64,000 nt of DNA from Gemmata massiliana (GCF_901538265.1 NZ_LR593886.1:4485738-4549737); one strand, 5' to 3'; counted from the stretch's first letter, positions 55,045 to 64,000 are shown. A program made the numbers and translations. The notes: generated by a model not told the origin, from the letters alone.

Positions 55045-58000
55045 CTACTTGTTCAGTACCTCGTCCAAGTTCAGCAACTGGTTCGCGAGCATGGTCCACG
55101 CGGCCAGTTCGCTCGGGTCGAGTTTCGCATCGGCCTTCGATTCGCCGAACGCGATCAGTTTCTTTGCTTCGTCCGGTTTCGCCTTGTAGTGCGAGCGGAG
55201 GTTTGTGAACACGTCCGTCACGATCGCGAGTTCCTCGGCCCGGAACGAACGCGCCAGCAGGAGCTGCGCAATGAAGTCGATCCGTTTCTCGTCGCCTGTA
55301 GCGGAACCAATGGCCTTCTCCGCGAGCACGCGGGCCGCCTCCACAAATTGCACGTCATTGAGTGTGAGCAGCGCGGCGAGCGGCGTGTTCGTGCGGTCGC
55401 GGCGCACGCTGCACGTCTCGCGGTTGGGCGCGTTCAGCACCTCCATCGCGGCCGGCGGCGCGGAGCGCTTCCAGAACGTGTACATGCTCCGGCGGTACAG
55501 GTTCTCGCCCGTATCGCGGCGGTAGTCACGGGTATTCGAGCCGATCATCGCGACCGCTTCCCACACGCCCTCGGGCTGATACGGCTTCACGCTCGCGCCG
55601 CCCAGTTTGCGGACGAGCAGCCCGCTCACGGCGAGTGCCTGGTCGCGGATCATTTCGGCGTCCATGCGGAACCGCGGCCCGCGCGACATCAGCCGGTTGT
55701 CGCGGTCCTTGTCGAGCTTCTCCGGGGTCGCGATCGCGGCCTGCCGGTACGTCGCGGAGGTCACGAGCAGCTTGAAGAACTGTTTCACGTCCCACGAATT
55801 TTGGAACTCCAGCGCCATCCAGTCGAGCAGTTCCGGGTGACTCGGCAACTCACCCGCGATACCGAAGTCGCCGCTCGTGCGGACCAGACCGGTGCCGTAG
55901 AGTTCCTGCCAGAAGCGGTTCACCGTGACGCGAGTCGTCAGCGGGTGATCCTTCGAGACGAGCCACTTCGCGAGCCCGAGCCGGTTGCGCGGCAATTCGG
56001 TTGACATCGGCGGCATGGCCTTCGGCGTGTCCGCCTTCACCGCGTCGCGGCGCTTGTCGTAGTCCCCGCGGAACAGAACAAACGCGCCCGGTTGTGCGTC
56101 CGTGCGCTCGTTCATCACGTGTGCGATCGTCCCGCGTGCCTTGATTGCTGCGTCTTCGGCACGGAGCTTTGCACTTTCGGTTTCCAGGTCGCGCGTCGGC
56201 TTGTCGAACGTCGCCAGCCACCAGTTGAACGCGACATCGGTTTCGGCCGGCGTGCGCTTGTCAGCGGCTTTCGTGAGTACATCGGCCGCAGCGCCGTAGC
56301 GGGCGAGCTGATCGACCTCACTCTTCGTCAGTTGGCGGTCGTACAGGCGGACGTCTTCGATGCTCGCACCGAGCAACCGCCCCTCGCCGGTGAACCGCTG
56401 GCCGACGGTGAACGGCACCTCGGTCAGTGTCGTGGATTTCAGCGAGTTGTAAGGCACGGCCACCGATTGCCGGCGCCCGTTCACGTAGATCGTGATCCCT
56501 TCCGGCGAAGGGGTGCCCGTGTAAACCAGCGCGACGTGAACCCACTGGTTCATCGGCGCCGGCGTGTTGCTCACGACCTTCAGCGCGTTCTCCGGGAACT
56601 CGTTGATAATGTGTGCGCCGATACGATCTCCTTCGACCCACAGGTCCCAGCCGCGGTGCTTCTTCGCCGAGTCCATCCGGGCGATGACCGCCCCGTTCAC
56701 CCCGCGCGTGAGTTTCACCCATGCGGACGCGGTAAATGCTTCCTTTTGGCCGTCAAAGTTCCCCGCCTCGGGGATCGACACCGGCACACCGGACCCGGCG
56801 GGCTTCACCTGAAGGGCTTTCCCTCCGCGCGGACCCGCGGCCCAGCTGAATGCGTCGCCGAAGTTCGTGGAGCGAACCTGGCCGTCCACCGCGAACCGTG
56901 TTTCGGTTCCCGTGCCGTCGGTTAGCGGGGCGTGCAGTCGCAACCCCTTGATCGGATTCTCGCGCAGAACGGTCGCCGCGGTCGCCGTGATCAGCCACTT
57001 GTCGAAGTCCGGACGAGCGGCCGCGCGCCGAGCCGCGATTTTCTGGGTCACTGAAGTGAGTTCTTTGGCAACCGCATCGAACCGAGCACGATCCTCGGAT
57101 TTTGGCACCGGGATGATCGGCGGCGTGTTGTGGACGTTGCCGTCCATAACGTTCTGCGTGGTGTTGTTGAAGAACGCGGACAGCGCGTAGAAGTCTTTCT
57201 GCGAAACCGGGTCATACTTGTGGTCGTGGCACACTGCGCACCCGGTGGTGAGCCCCATCCACACTTGCGAGGTCGTTTCCGTCCGGTCGCGTGCGTACAG
57301 GACGACGTATTCTTCGGGGATCACGCCGCCTTCGTTTGTGGTGATGTTGCAACGGTTGAAGCCGGTCGCCACCCGCTGATCGAGACTCGGGTTCGGGAGC
57401 AAGTCGCCCGCGAGTTGGTCGATCGTGAACTGGTCGAATTTCTGGTTCGCGTTGAACGCCTGAATGACCCAGTCGCGGTAGGCCCAGACCTCGCGGAAGT
57501 TATCGAAGTGAATGCCGTGCGTGTCGGCGTAGCGAGCGTAGTCAAGCCAATACCGGCCGCGGTGCTCGCCCCAATGCGGCGACGCCATGAGCCTGTCGAC
57601 GAACTTCTCGTAGTAGTTCGCGTCCTTGTCGTTCACGAACGCTTCGACGTCGGCCGGCACCGCCGGTAATCCGGTGAGGTCGAGCGCCAGTCGGCGGGCG
57701 AGCGTGCGGCGATCGGCTTCCGGAGCGGGCTTCAACCCCGCGGCTTCGAGCTTGGCCAGCACGAACGCATCGATCGGGTTCCGCACCCACTTCTTGTCCT
57801 TCACCGCGGGAACTTCGGGCCGCGTCGGGGTGATAAACGACCAGTGCGGCTGGTACTCCGCGCCGGCCGCGATCCACTTCTTGAGCAACTCCCGCTGTTC
57901 CGGTTTCAGCACCTTGTTCGACTTCGCCGGCGGCATCAGCCCCTCGTCGCCGTCCGCGTGGATACGGGCAATCAGGTCGCTCTTGTCGGGCTTGCCCGGA

Positions 58001-58284
58001 ACGATTGCTCCACCTTCGATCGCGGCCTCGCGCAAATCGAGTCGGAGCCCGGCCTTGCGTGCGGCGCTGTCCGGTCCGTGGCACGCGAAGCAGTTCTCCG
58101 CGAGAATCGGCCGGATGTCGCGGTTGTATTCGATACCGCTGCTGTTCGCCTTCGCCGTTTGTGCGGCTTTGACCGCCGGGCCTTCGGGCGGGGCCGCGGT
58201 TACGGCCGGGCGAAACGGCGTGAAAACCACCACACCGAGTGCGACGCACACGAGCGGTGGAAGGGGAAAGCGGGAACGAAGCAT
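55045..58284 (-). CDS. Planctomycete cytochrome (PSCyt1)-DUF1549-LamG-DUF1553 protein
   Basis: 1079 residues; ATG at 58284 (GAGG upstream), signal peptide LVCVALGVVVFTPFRPAVTA. Domain order: PSCyt1 with NCFACHGPD (Cys65, Cys68, His69) and GLMPPAK as candidate Met ligand; DUF1549 (about 160-370), including GCAVCHDHKYDP, a second CxxCH; a LamG/concanavalin-like insert (about 460-660: ASAWVKLTRGVNGAV; VHVALVYTGTPSPEGITIYV); and DUF1553 to the end (RNRLGLAKWLVSKDHPLTTR; NRFWQELYGTGLV). It is exported and probably linked to electron transfer in polysaccharide or sulfated-sugar breakdown, though no function is proven. It is transcribed with DUF1501. Confidence 0.95.
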   Translation of the reverse strand: MLRSRFPLPPLVCVALGVVVFTPFRPAVTAAPPEGPAVKAAQTAKANSSGIEYNRDIRPILAENCFACHGPDSAARKAGLRLDLREAAIEGGAIVPGKPDKSDLIARIHADGDEGLMPPAKSNKVLKPEQRELLKKWIAAGAEYQPHWSFITPTRPEVPAVKDKKWVRNPIDAFVLAKLEAAGLKPAPEADRRTLARRLALDLTGLPAVPADVEAFVNDKDANYYEKFVDRLMASPHWGEHRGRYWLDYARYADTHGIHFDNFREVWAYRDWVIQAFNANQKFDQFTIDQLAGDLLPNPSLDQRVATGFNRCNITTNEGGVIPEEYVVLYARDRTETTSQVWMGLTTGCAVCHDHKYDPVSQKDFYALSAFFNNTTQNVMDGNVHNTPPIIPVPKSEDRARFDAVAKELTSVTQKIAARRAAARPDFDKWLITATAATVLRENPIKGLRLHAPLTDGTGTETRFAVDGQVRSTNFGDAFSWAAGPRGGKALQVKPAGSGVPVSIPEAGNFDGQKEAFTASAWVKLTRGVNGAVIARMDSAKKHRGWDLWVEGDRIGAHIINEFPENALKVVSNTPAPMNQWVHVALVYTGTPSPEGITIYVNGRRQSVAVPYNSLKSTTLTEVPFTVGQRFTGEGRLLGASIEDVRLYDRQLTKSEVDQLARYGAAADVLTKAADKRTPAETDVAFNWWLATFDKPTRDLETESAKLRAEDAAIKARGTIAHVMNERTDAQPGAFVLFRGDYDKRRDAVKADTPKAMPPMSTELPRNRLGLAKWLVSKDHPLTTRVTVNRFWQELYGTGLVRTSGDFGIAGELPSHPELLDWMALEFQNSWDVKQFFKLLVTSATYRQAAIATPEKLDKDRDNRLMSRGPRFRMDAEMIRDQALAVSGLLVRKLGGASVKPYQPEGVWEAVAMIGSNTRDYRRDTGENLYRRSMYTFWKRSAPPAAMEVLNAPNRETCSVRRDRTNTPLAALLTLNDVQFVEAARVLAEKAIGSATGDEKRIDFIAQLLLARSFRAEELAIVTDVFTNLRSHYKAKPDEAKKLIAFGESKADAKLDPSELAAWTMLANQLLNLDEVLNK

Positions 58285-58482
58285 GGAAACGGCCTCGGTC
58301 GGGTCGATTAATTTGCGGGAGAGAACTTACATTCGATTGTGACCGCGTTCGTGGGAGTCACGAAGTCGGCGGCCGAAGGCGCGTGCGTTGGAGGGCTAGC
58401 GATCAATCGGTATGATACACGGGCCGCGGTCGAAACGCGAGTGTTTACGGCCCCAAATCGCCGCATTGTGTAAAATATCCGC

Positions 58483-60099
58483 ATGTCTATTCGTGTCTCG
58501 AATCTGCGCCTGCCGGTCGAAGAACCGGAGTCCGCCCTCCCCGCACACCTGGCCCGCGCGCTGGGGGTGACCGCGCCCGACCTCGGGCGCTGGAAAATCG
58601 TTCGCAAAGCCCTCGATCTCCGCGACAAGCGGCAGCTCCGCTTCGTTTACAACTTCGAGGTCGATCTTCAGGCCGACGAACAAACCGTCGTCGCCCGCGC
58701 CCCGAGCGTCGCCCAGGTCGAACTCCACCAGGAGCCCGCGTTCTCGATGCCGGACCCGGGGGCCGCACCGCTCCCGCACCGGCCGGTCGTGGTCGGGTCC
58801 GGTCCCGGCGGGTTGGTGTGCGCGTACTTCCTCGCGCAACTCGGATACCGCCCGATCGTGCTCGAACGCGGCACAAAAGTCAACGACCGCATTCGCGATG
58901 TGAAGGCTTTCGACGAGGGCGGCACGTTCCACCCTGAAAGTAACTACCTCTTCGGTGAGGGCGGCGCGGGGACGTTCTCCGATGGCAAGTTGACGTGCCG
59001 GGGAACGGGGCCGGACGTGCTCCGCGTGCTGGAACTGTTCGCGGAGTGCAAGGGTCAGCAACCCGGCAAGCCGAGCATCCTCTACTACCACCGACCGCAC
59101 CTGGGGAGCAACCGGCTTCCGGCCGTAGTGAAAGCGATCCGCCAGCGGATCGAAGACCTCGGCGGTGAGGTGCGGTTCCTCACGCGCGTCGAAGACCTGC
59201 ACTTCGATGCGGCCGGCCTCAAGGGTGTGAGCACGTCGTCCGGGTTCATTCCCGCTTCCGTTGTGGCGCTCGCGGTGGGGCACAGCGCGCGCGACACGTA
59301 CCGGATGCTCGCGCAACGCGGCGTGCCGATGGCGCCGAAGCCGTTCCAGTTCGGGGTGCGTATCGAGCACAGGCAAGACGTGGTCAACGCGGTGCAGTTC
59401 GGCCCGCGTCACGAGCGATACGAAGATTTACTCGGGAACGCGGACTATTCGCTCGTCGCGAGCGGTGCTCACGACCTGTTCACGTTCTGCATGTGCGCTG
59501 GGGGGTACATCATCCCCAGCGTGTCGCAGGACGGCTACTTCGCAACCAACGGGATGAGCCTCTCGAAACGCGATTCCGTACACGCGAACAGCGGGTTGGT
59601 CGTGACTGTACCCGTCGAAGCGTTTGAAGGAACGGACGTACTCGCCGGGATGCGCCTGCAAGAGAAGTACGAGGCGAAGGCGTTCGAGATCGGTGGGGGC
59701 CGCGACTACAGGGCTCCCGTTCAACGTGCGCGCGATTTCGTCCGCGGAACGTCTTCGCCATCCGCACCGAAATCCAGTTACCCACGGGGTGTGATCGGAA
59801 CAGACTTGCGTGCAGTCCTTCCACCGGTCGTGGCCGCCGCCGTCGCACACGGCCTACCCCAAATGGACCGGCGCTGGCACGGCCGATTCCTCGCGGACGC
59901 GGTCCTCGCGGGGCCGGAGTCCCGCGGGAGTTCGCCGGTGCGCATTGATCGCACCAACGACACGCGCGAATCGCCCGGCATCCCCGGGCTGTACCCAGTG
60001 GGCGAGGGGGCGGGTTACGCTGGGGGCATAATTTCTGCGGCAGTAGACGGGCTGCGAACCGCTCGCGCCATTGTCGCAAAATACGCGCGAATTGGATGA
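58483..60099 (+). CDS. Uncharacterised FAD-dependent dehydrogenase (COG2509 type)
   Basis: 538 residues; ATG 58483, with no clear ribosome site. An N-terminal 95-residue domain precedes the FAD-binding site PVVVGSGPGGLVCAYFLAQ. Other motifs are FGEGGAGTFSDGKLTCRG, ALAVGHSARDTYRMLAQRGV, MAPKPFQFGVRIEH, and the C-terminal GLYPVGEGAGYAGGIISAAVDG typical of the FAD-binding fold. The cellular role of this family is unknown. No signal peptide is seen. It diverges from the cytochrome protein gene by 198 bases. Confidence 0.92.
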   Translation: MSIRVSNLRLPVEEPESALPAHLARALGVTAPDLGRWKIVRKALDLRDKRQLRFVYNFEVDLQADEQTVVARAPSVAQVELHQEPAFSMPDPGAAPLPHRPVVVGSGPGGLVCAYFLAQLGYRPIVLERGTKVNDRIRDVKAFDEGGTFHPESNYLFGEGGAGTFSDGKLTCRGTGPDVLRVLELFAECKGQQPGKPSILYYHRPHLGSNRLPAVVKAIRQRIEDLGGEVRFLTRVEDLHFDAAGLKGVSTSSGFIPASVVALAVGHSARDTYRMLAQRGVPMAPKPFQFGVRIEHRQDVVNAVQFGPRHERYEDLLGNADYSLVASGAHDLFTFCMCAGGYIIPSVSQDGYFATNGMSLSKRDSVHANSGLVVTVPVEAFEGTDVLAGMRLQEKYEAKAFEIGGGRDYRAPVQRARDFVRGTSSPSAPKSSYPRGVIGTDLRAVLPPVVAAAVAHGLPQMDRRWHGRFLADAVLAGPESRGSSPVRIDRTNDTRESPGIPGLYPVGEGAGYAGGIISAAVDGLRTARAIVAKYARIG

Positions 60100-60222
60100 G
60101 AAGAATACTACTATTTTTGCTTGCGCTCTTCCCTTGAGAGAGGAAATCCGCTCTACTAGCACGACGAGCAACCGGTCATTCATATCGCTGCCACACCCGG
60201 TGCTCTTCTCCGGAGACTTTTC

Positions 60223-61173
60223 ATGTCTTTCGCTCAGCGTCGGCGCGGGTTTACGCTTATTGAATTGCTCGTGGTGATCGCGATTATCGCGATCTTGATA
60301 GGGCTATTGTTACCCGCTGTTCAAAAAGTGCGAGAAGCCGCAGCTCGCATGAAGTGCAGTAACAACTTGAAACAACTCGGACTTGCGTTCCACAATTACG
60401 CCGGAACTAACAACGACAAGTTCCCGAACTCGTACCTGTTCGTAACCAGCCCCTCACCAAACGCTCACGCATGGGGCGTCTACCTCCTCCCGTACATTGA
60501 ACAGGATAACCTGTTTAAGCAGTACAATTTGAACACTATCTTCGCAGCCGGGGCGAACGCACAAGTAATTGCTACGCCGGTAAAGACGTTCCAGTGCCCG
60601 TCCGCGCCAAACGAGAACCGCATTTACACGTGCCCGACCGCGCTGAGTGGGGCTTATGGGCTGCCCACATTCCAGGCCGCCGCCAGCGACTACCACGTCG
60701 TCTCCGGTGTCATGGGCTCGCTGTGGAACGTTGTCGTTGACGCGAACTCGGGTTCGGACCGTAACGGGGCACTATCGGCCAACTCGCAAACGAGCATCCT
60801 GGGCATCACCGACGGGACGTCCAACACCCTTCTGTTGGCCGAGATCGCCGGTAAGAACGACAAGTGGGTCAAGGGCCAGAAGGTCAGCACCAGCAGCGAA
60901 CAGGGCGGCGGTTGGGGCGACCCGTTCAGCGGCGAGAACTGGCTGAGCGGGTCGGACACAACCGGGGCGTCGTCGCCCGGGGCGTGCGTGATCGGCTGCA
61001 CCAACAGCCAACCGCTGGGTTCGACTGCCCGGGGCCTGTACAGCTTCCACACCGGCGGTGCGAACGCGCTGCTCTGTGACGGTAGCGTGCGGTACCTGAC
61101 CGGCAGCACGTCCGCGAAAACCATCGTTTTCATGGTCACGCGCGCCAAGGGCGAGGTCGTCCCGAACGACTGA
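60223..61173 (+). CDS. DUF1559 type IV pilin-like protein
   Basis: 316 residues; ATG 60223 has GGAG 8 bases upstream. The N-terminus is [20 protein letters not shown], followed by the conserved [20 protein letters not shown]. The H-x9-DG motif is in [18 protein letters not shown]. The first 350 bases use visibly more A/T-ending codons than the rest of the gene. It is followed by a hairpin and a lipoprotein gene, similar to the pseudopilin-lipoprotein pair at 20905. Confidence 0.94.
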   Translation: MSFAQRRRGFTLIELLVVIAIIAILIGLLLPAVQKVREAAARMKCSNNLKQLGLAFHNYAGTNNDKFPNSYLFVTSPSPNAHAWGVYLLPYIEQDNLFKQYNLNTIFAAGANAQVIATPVKTFQCPSAPNENRIYTCPTALSGAYGLPTFQAAASDYHVVSGVMGSLWNVVVDANSGSDRNGALSANSQTSILGITDGTSNTLLLAEIAGKNDKWVKGQKVSTSSEQGGGWGDPFSGENWLSGSDTTGASSPGACVIGCTNSQPLGSTARGLYSFHTGGANALLCDGSVRYLTGSTSAKTIVFMVTRAKGEVVPND

Positions 61174-61184
61174 GAACTGTGCCC

Positions 61185-61221
61185 GCCGGCCCAACCGTTC
61201 AATCCGAGCGACCGGGCCGGC
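61185..61221 (+). terminator. Hairpin between pseudopilin and lipoprotein genes
   Basis: Perfect 8-bp arms GCCGGCCC / GGGCCGGC with a 21-base loop, followed by TGTTTCCTTCTTCCCTTTT. It may be a partial terminator, so the lipoprotein could be expressed at a lower level. Confidence 0.65.
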
Positions 61222-61261
61222 TGTTTCCTTCTTCCCTTTTGGAACTTTCAAGGACGACCCC

Positions 61262-61702
61262 GTGAGCCTCTCGCCCCTCCTGCGGCGCACCACTGTCGCG
61301 ATCCTGTTTATACTCACACTCTCGGCACTCTCGTGTGGTGGCCCGAAGCGAAAGCAGACCTACCCGACCGAGGGCACGCTCCTAATCAACGGCCACCCCG
61401 CCGGGGGCGTGACAGTCTTTCTGTACTCCACGGACCCGAGCGAAACCGAGCCGACGCGACCGTTCGCGACGACGAACGCCGACGGCACGTTCGTGCTCAC
61501 GACGAGTGCGGCGAACGACGGCGCCCCAGCCGGAGAGTATATCGTAACGCTCCTCTACGAGCCGCTCGACTCCCCCCTCGCCCGCGCAAAGGGCAAGCCG
61601 CCGACCTTCGATAAGAAGTACGGCGATCCCAAAACTTCGCCGCTCCGCGCCACGATTGAGGCCAAACCCGGCAACGTGATCCCGCCGATTAAACTTCCGT
61701 GA
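61262..61702 (+). CDS. Small lipoprotein with a carboxypeptidase-regulatory-like domain
   Basis: 146 residues from GTG 61262 (AAGGA 7 bases upstream). The signal VAILFILTLSALSC contains a lipobox (LSALSC). The mature part is a transthyretin-like beta-sandwich: GTLLINGHPAGGVTVFLYS, TNADGTFVLTTSA, DGAPAGEYIVTLLYEP, KYGDPKTSPLRATIEA. Such genes commonly follow DUF1559 genes in planctomycetes. The same domain is fused to the C-terminus of the phosphoesterase encoded 132 bases downstream. Confidence 0.85.
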   Translation: MSLSPLLRRTTVAILFILTLSALSCGGPKRKQTYPTEGTLLINGHPAGGVTVFLYSTDPSETEPTRPFATTNADGTFVLTTSAANDGAPAGEYIVTLLYEPLDSPLARAKGKPPTFDKKYGDPKTSPLRATIEAKPGNVIPPIKLP

Positions 61703-61834
61703 ACCGCCCTCGCTGATCGCGCGAAGCTTCCGTGAACAAGTGAGTCCCCCTCTTGCGGTCCACCACGCCGGTTACATATCCTAGCCGCGCTTGGTGTACC
61801 GCTCGTAGCCTCGCTTGACTCGGAGCCGCTGCCA

Positions 61835-63121
61835 ATGAAACAGTTCTTCCTCGGCCTCGTCACCTGCGCCGCAATCGGCGGGGTGATCGCGCTGTCGCGG
61901 TCCGGAGCCGCCCCGGACCGGGAGCGCGACGGCGACCCCAACGTGCTGAAAATCGAAGCCGGGGAAAAGAACCCCTGGACCTCGCTGAAGCTGAACAACG
62001 ACCCGAACCAGTTCACGTTCGCGGTGGTCTCTGACCGCACCGGCGGGCACCGCGACAAGGTGTTCTCGCGCGCCGTGCAGCAGGTCAACTGGCTCCAACC
62101 GCAGTTCGTCATGTCGGTCGGCGACCTCATTGAGGGGTACACGACCAAGGAAGAGACGATCAAGAGCGAGTGGGACGAGTTCGACGGGTACGTGAAGCGG
62201 TTCGAGATGCCGTTCTTCTACGTCCCCGGCAACCACGACCTCACCAACAAGACCCAAGTCGCCAAGTGGGGGGAGCGCTACGGCAAGCGCTACTACCACT
62301 TCACGTACCGCGGCGCGCTATTCCTCTGCCTGTGCTCGGAAAACCCGCCGGACATGGGGACCATCGACAAGGAACAACAGGAGTGGGTCGCGAAGACCTT
62401 GGAAGCGAACAAGGACGTGAAGTGGACGTTCGTGTTCATGCACAAACCGCTGTGGGTCGCGAAGGATCTGGAGAAGAACGGATGGGGCGCGGTCGAAAAG
62501 GCACTCGCGGGCCGCAAGCACAACGTGTTCGTCGGGCACGTTCACCGCTACCAAGTCTTCGAGCGCAACGACACGCAATACTACCAACTCGCGACCACCG
62601 GGGGCGGCAGCCGGATGCGCGGCCCGCAGTACGGCGAGTTCGACCAGGTGATGCTCGTCACCATGAAGAAGGACGCCCCGGTGCTGGTGAACGTGGACCT
62701 CGGCGGCGTCCTGCCGACGAATCTGAAACTGCCCGACAGCGACGAAAAGGCCCGCCCGTCGAAGAAGAAGGACACGTTCCCGGTCACCGGGAAGCTGAAG
62801 CTCGACGGAAGGCCGCTCGCGGGCGCGACGATCACGTTCCACATGTTCAACAAGGAAACCGAGAAGTACACCCAGGTCTGCGACGGGCTGACCGACGAGA
62901 CGGGTAAGTTCACGGTTACAACGTACACGAAGTTCGATGGCGCCCCCGCGGGCGAGTTCGTGGTTACTGTCGTGAAAACCGCGAAGGGCGGGTACTACGA
63001 CGGCGAGATTCAGGAAAAGAGTCAGCTCGCCGAGCGGTACGCGACCCCGGGCAAGTCGCCGATCAAGGTCACGATCAAGGAAGGGACCAACGACCTGAAC
63101 CTCGAACTGGACGAAAAATAA
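61835..63121 (+). CDS. Exported metallophosphoesterase with a C-terminal carboxypeptidase-regulatory-like domain
   Basis: 428 residues; ATG 61835 (GGAG upstream). An N-terminal hydrophobic segment (FLGLVTCAAIGGVIAL) suggests export or anchoring. The calcineurin-like domain (about 55-290) shows the metal motifs VSDRTGG, VGDLIEG, PGNHDL, FMHKPL and VGHVHRY; the first motif has SDRTGGH in place of the usual DxH. The C-terminal 115 residues (KLKLDGRPLAGATITFHMF; DGAPAGEFVVTVVKT; YATPGKSPIKVTIKEGTN) are the same beta-sandwich as the upstream lipoprotein. The natural substrate is unknown. Confidence 0.9.
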   Translation: MKQFFLGLVTCAAIGGVIALSRSGAAPDRERDGDPNVLKIEAGEKNPWTSLKLNNDPNQFTFAVVSDRTGGHRDKVFSRAVQQVNWLQPQFVMSVGDLIEGYTTKEETIKSEWDEFDGYVKRFEMPFFYVPGNHDLTNKTQVAKWGERYGKRYYHFTYRGALFLCLCSENPPDMGTIDKEQQEWVAKTLEANKDVKWTFVFMHKPLWVAKDLEKNGWGAVEKALAGRKHNVFVGHVHRYQVFERNDTQYYQLATTGGGSRMRGPQYGEFDQVMLVTMKKDAPVLVNVDLGGVLPTNLKLPDSDEKARPSKKKDTFPVTGKLKLDGRPLAGATITFHMFNKETEKYTQVCDGLTDETGKFTVTTYTKFDGAPAGEFVVTVVKTAKGGYYDGEIQEKSQLAERYATPGKSPIKVTIKEGTNDLNLELDEK

Positions 63122-63148
63122 CGTACCACCGTTCGGGGCAACAAACCT

Positions 63149-63206
63149 GAGCCGCGGCTCCCTACCGGAGTTGGGAAGAACCCAGCTTCAACGGGAGCCA
63201 CGGCTC
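63149..63206. terminator. Long hairpin between the phosphoesterase and SRPBCC genes
   Basis: Arms GAGCCGCGGCTCCC (63149-63162) and GGGAGCCACGGCTC (63193-63206) pair with one mismatch, and the loop holds a TGGG/CCCA stem. It lies between convergent genes (stops at 63121 and 63234) and could terminate both; TTGTGCTTTATG follows on the plus strand. Confidence 0.6.
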
Positions 63207-63233
63207 TTGTGCTTTATGCCCATTCAGTGGACT

Positions 63234-63695
63234 TTAAATCCCTTTCGGCCAGTGACGGGTTTCTTCAAGGGATTCGCCCGTTTCGAGCAAAGACTTGAGG
63301 CTCGCCAGGATGAGTGGCCAGCCACTCGACACAGCTTCGATGAGCTTCGAGTGGTCCCTTTTCATTTCGTGAATCACAGTGAGCTTGACCGAATCGCCCT
63401 GCAGTTCGAGTTCGTAAGTGAGGCGCGAAAAGCCCTCTTCACGCAATTCGGGCTTGAACTCATTTCGCCACGACAACACGAGTCGGCGCGGGGGATCGAT
63501 TTCGAGCACCTCGCCGCAGTCCCCGACGCGCCCGTCGGGGATCATGATGCGCCATGCGGCCCCGGCCTTCCATTCGCTCTCTTGCCAGGTTCCTGCCCAG
63601 TATTGGCGGGTGAACTCGGGTTCGAGCAGCGCCCGCCAGAGTTTCTCCGGCGCCGTGCGAACATACGTCACGTAAACGAAGCGCGACTCAGCCAT
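63234..63695 (-). CDS. SRPBCC/AHSA1-family protein
   Basis: 153 residues from ATG at 63695 (MAESRFVYVTYVRTAPEKLW); the longer frame is antisense to the ArsR gene. The START-like helix-grip fold is evident: TAPEKLWRALLEPEFTRQYW, GRVGDCGEVLEIDPPRRLVL, SRLTYELELQGDSVKLTVIH, and the C-terminal helix SSGWPLILASLKSLLETGES. Members bind hydrophobic ligands or act as Aha1-like co-chaperones. The start overlaps the end of the upstream ArsR gene by 8 bases, a very common pairing; the regulator probably controls it. Confidence 0.92.
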   Translation of the reverse strand: MAESRFVYVTYVRTAPEKLWRALLEPEFTRQYWAGTWQESEWKAGAAWRIMIPDGRVGDCGEVLEIDPPRRLVLSWRNEFKPELREEGFSRLTYELELQGDSVKLTVIHEMKRDHSKLIEAVSSGWPLILASLKSLLETGESLEETRHWPKGI

Positions 63696-64000
63696 CAGTT
63701 TCTCCCTCCAGTCGCTTCTTGAGTTCGGCCAGTGCGTCCAGGCGCCCCCGCTCGAACTTGCTGATCCAGCGCTCGGCGATCTCGTGGATCGGCACCGGGT
63801 TGAGGAAGTGCAATTTCTCACGCCCGCGCCAGACGACGGTCACGAGGTTCGCGTCTTCGAGCACCGCGAGGTGCTTGGTCACCGCCTGACGGGTCACCCC
63901 GTCCAGGTGGGCGCAGAGCTGCCCGAGCGTCTGCCCGTTGTCCGCGTGCAAACGGTCGAGTAGCAGTCGGCGCCCGGGATCGGCGAGCGCCTTGAACACT
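63688..64000 (-). CDS. ArsR-family regulator (5' end outside window)
   Basis: 103 or more residues. The visible part starts VFKALADPGRRLLLDRLHAD and runs to a TGA at 63688. A GTG at 63999 is in frame, but the conserved family start usually precedes it by a few residues, so the true start is probably beyond the window. The winged HTH shows TLGQLCAHLDGVTRQAVTKH and LAVLEDANLVTVVWRGREKL. No Cys metal-binding pair is seen, so metal sensing is unlikely. It overlaps the SRPBCC gene by 8 bases. Confidence 0.88.
   Translation of the reverse strand, partial: VFKALADPGRRLLLDRLHADNGQTLGQLCAHLDGVTRQAVTKHLAVLEDANLVTVVWRGREKLHFLNPVPIHEIAERWISKFERGRLDALAELKKRLEGETDG

Noticed and set aside
53579..56004. Long plus-strand open frames opposite the DUF1501 and cytochrome genes
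   Set aside because: No protein features; the minus strand carries well-known families over the entire length.

Overview
The window looks like chromosomal DNA from a planctomycete of the Gemmata type (family Gemmataceae). The evidence is high GC with strong third-position GC, and families typical of or most common in this group: three DUF1559 type IV pilin-like proteins, two DUF1501 proteins, a DUF1549/DUF1553 planctomycete cytochrome protein, a PVC-type CxxCH heme protein, a TIGR02996 protein, two ECF sigma factors fused to beta-propellers, and large Ser/Thr kinases. I saw no transposase, prophage, CRISPR array, rRNA or tRNA. The genus assignment is inference; the family content is read directly from the translations.

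Layout. 1-4331: the 3' end of a secreted or surface-type protein overlaps a six-PAS hybrid histidine kinase. 4806-6668: a GlxA-type regulator (DJ-1/PfpI plus AraC) is followed by a DJ-1/PfpI protein with a possible export signal. 7242-9600: a TIGR02996 protein, an XRE regulator and a small Cys-rich secreted repeat protein. 9893-13927: recJ converges on a membrane protein with anti-sigma-like helices. 14114-20869: a heme protein, a DUF2721 membrane protein, an exported M20 amidohydrolase and a DUF1501 protein. 20905-22109: a pseudopilin and a 53-residue lipoprotein. 22999-28400: a kinase-pseudokinase protein, an SGNH-like lipoprotein, a membrane-anchored coiled-coil protein and an FHA protein. 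28586-36341: an ECF-propeller fusion diverges from a kinase/cyclase-like/ATPase/TPR protein, which is followed by a catalase-like protein. 36447-41776: five minus-strand metabolic genes (ATP-grasp ligase, serS, DinB, citrate synthase, DUF1080). 42315-48742: a second ECF-propeller fusion, a pseudopilin and a twin-thioredoxin protein. 48972-51927: a decayed PhnB-like gene, acylphosphatase and a two-CxxCH protein. 51993-58284: a Gfo/Idh/MocA oxidoreductase, a DUF1501 protein and a DUF1549/1553 cytochrome protein. 58483-64000: an FAD protein, a pseudopilin with a lipoprotein, a phosphoesterase carrying the same C-terminal domain, and an SRPBCC/ArsR pair cut by the window edge.

Themes. Signalling is unusually dense: a hybrid kinase, two Ser/Thr kinase-domain proteins, an FHA reader, two sigma-propeller fusions and an anti-sigma-like membrane protein. 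A second theme is exported oxidative or degradative proteins (cytochrome-like, DUF1501, DUF1080, oxidoreductase, M20, thioredoxins). Many genes end in clear hairpins, and several convergent pairs share one. The most unusual items are the kinase-pseudokinase, the kinase with a degenerate cyclase module, a DJ-1 protein with two well-placed starts, the Cys-rich repeat protein, and a PhnB-like pseudogene caught in decay. I did not find a complete new multi-gene system that I could defend from sequence alone.
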